Assembly: GCF_019279795.1 (NCBI RefSeq) | Contig: NC_056745.1 | Location: 511,873,006-511,937,005 of the forward strand | Length of the DNA stretch: 64,000 bases | Source: Protopterus annectens | Taxonomy: Eukaryota; Chordata; Ceratodontiformes; Protopteridae | Direction of reading: 5' to 3' | Part shown: one piece after another, positions 63,900 through 64,000 of the stretch | Layout: each line of letters opens with the position of its first letter | Numbering within the stretch: the first letter of the stretch is position 1 | Notes under the pieces: model-generated | Databases searched by the model: none | Seen by the model: the letters and a program-made list of their open reading frames with translations, nothing else | What the model was told of the DNA's origin: nothing | Made by a program: the position numbers and the translations under genes

Positions 63900-64000
63900 A
63901 AAAAATTTCAGGTAGCGGGCAACCGGCACTTGCGAACTGCTTCTGCTTCAGGCTCCCACGCAGCAAGAAAAGCTGATGTAATGGCATCGGCTGCATGTTT
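63900..64000 (-). repeat. Start of left terminal repeat of DIRS I
   Basis: GGCACTTGCGAACTGCTTCT, CAGCAAGAAAAGCTGATG and GGCATCGGCTGCATG match the inner edge of other left repeats. The TATA and terminus lie beyond the window. Confidence 0.75.

Larger units (their letters stand above)
29496..64000 (-). mobile_element. DIRS-like retrotransposon G, old host of most insertions, open at right
   Basis: Segments in order: 29496-31922, 42764-43192, 44236-45117, 54011-54506 and 58571-58687. The domain order across these pieces is right repeat, ICR, recombinase, methyltransferase/RNase H, RT, gag. The gaps hold DIRS F, a CR1-like fragment, DIRS H, a Penelope-like element and DIRS I. Its left repeat and gag start should lie beyond base 64000. 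Confidence 0.8.
58688..64000 (-). mobile_element. DIRS-like retrotransposon I (left end beyond window)
   Basis: Right terminus AAAGTACAGTTGTGTACACT at 58688, ICR, all coding domains and the start of the left repeat at the window edge. It is inserted in DIRS G gag. Confidence 0.9.

Overview
This window is eukaryotic and vertebrate-like. It is a repeat-dense stretch from what looks like a very large genome. A salamander is my best guess; lungfish or caecilian cannot be excluded. The guess rests on abundant DIRS-type tyrosine-recombinase retrotransposons, CR1/L2/L1-type LINEs, a Penelope-like element, a class I endogenous retrovirus and a tRNA-derived SINE of the kind that ends in TGGCGACCCC. 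I found no convincing host gene. Essentially every long open frame belongs to a transposable element, and nearly all are broken.

The dominant structure is nine DIRS-like elements, named A to I here, all coding on the minus strand. Each reads gag (N-terminal Cys/His motif), reverse transcriptase (YLDD), RNase H, a Dam-like methyltransferase domain and a tyrosine recombinase (HSTR...HY). Each is bounded by inverted terminal repeats. An internal complementary region (ICR) sits between the recombinase and the right repeat, and its two halves are complementary to the two outer termini. The architecture fits DIRS rather than Ngaro.

Layout by nesting. (1) 1-8.7 kb: a CR1-like LINE (minus) interrupted by an endogenous retrovirus (IN C-terminus, env, 3' LTR, plus strand), itself interrupted by DIRS A. 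(2) 8.7-11.6 kb: an L2-like tail fragment, AT-rich unassigned DNA and one SINE with a 16-bp target duplication. (3) 11.6-28.2 kb: an old L1-like ORF1 on the minus strand, split by the degenerate DIRS B and by DIRS C. C carries the nearly complete DIRS D inside its recombinase gene. (4) 29.5-64 kb: an old DIRS, G, split by DIRS F (which contains DIRS E), a CR1-like fragment, DIRS H (which contains an almost full-length L2-like LINE), a Penelope-like element with 1.3-kb inverted arms, and DIRS I. G and I run off the right edge.

The genes cooperate only within each element. DIRS elements are thought to copy RNA through RT/RNase H into a circle templated by the ICR and to integrate it with the tyrosine recombinase. 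The LINEs use an endonuclease plus RT, and the Penelope-like element an RT plus GIY-YIG nuclease. No CRISPR, bacterial operon or functional tRNA/rRNA gene is present. Frames, domain edges and homology assignments were read by eye; boundaries are good to a few bases where terminal motifs are clear and to tens of bases elsewhere.
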